Below, in pieces: positions 5,213-5,220 of a stretch of 5,220 bases of DNA. Both the position numbers and the translations under genes were made by a program. The DNA is from an uncultured Ilumatobacter sp. (GTDB lineage: Bacteria; Actinomycetota; Acidimicrobiia; Acidimicrobiales; Ilumatobacteraceae): positions 1-5,220 of the forward strand of contig CALAHA010000438.1 of the NCBI GenBank assembly GCA_937891565.1, in the 5' to 3' direction. The notes below the pieces were generated by a model. That model made no database searches, was not told the DNA's origin, and saw nothing but the letters and a program-made list of their open reading frames with translations. Numbering within the stretch: position 1 is the first letter of the stretch; each line of letters starts with the position of its first letter.

Positions 5213-5220
5213 CGGCCTTG
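5202..5220 (+). CDS. Possible start of a divergent gene running off the window
   Basis: An ATG at 5202 opens the frame M-S-A-D-G-L and reaches the window edge. AGGA (5188-5191) lies ten bases upstream as a possible ribosome site. Only six codons are visible, so no product can be named. It could equally be a chance ATG. Confidence 0.2.

Overview
The window is GC-rich bacterial DNA carrying part of a type IV pilus (T4P) locus. It holds the 3' end of the extension ATPase gene pilB, then the platform protein gene pilC, the prepilin peptidase gene pilD on the opposite strand, and the retraction ATPase gene pilT. These are followed by a DUF429-family gene and, on the minus strand, an unrecognised coiled-coil protein. 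The base composition, the pilB-pilC-pilD-pilT set and the general look of the proteins fit a GC-rich actinobacterium, perhaps of the Acidimicrobiia type. That is an inference from overall character, not a marker-gene identification.

Layout. Positions 2-355 (+) are the C-terminus of PilB with its tetracysteine zinc site. A 51-base spacer with a small palindrome leads to pilC at 407-1618 (+). pilC and pilD (1633-2427, -) converge with only 14 bases between their stop codons, and both stops lie in one hairpin. pilD and pilT (2539-3708, +) diverge from a 111-base gap holding four tandem 12-bp units and a GNRA-type hairpin in front of pilT. A DUF429 gene (3740-4459, +) follows pilT after 31 bases, probably as an operon partner. 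A 119-base convergent gap separates it from the minus-strand coiled-coil gene (4579-5136). The last ~85 bases are that gene's upstream region and may include the first codons of a divergent plus-strand gene.

How the genes work together. PilD cleaves and N-methylates prepilins, PilB powers pilus extension through the PilC platform, and PilT powers disassembly and retraction. This core suggests dynamic pili (twitching, adhesion or DNA uptake). No pilin gene is visible in the window. The roles of the DUF429 and coiled-coil proteins are unknown.

The two observations most worth a second look are: (i) the 12-bp repeat array, which on the pilD strand can be read as a repeated Met-Val-Trp-Gln leader frame ending in a TGATG stop/start overlap with pilD; and (ii) the DUF429 protein, which keeps the family scaffold but has lost the acidic residues expected in the predicted RNase H-like active site.
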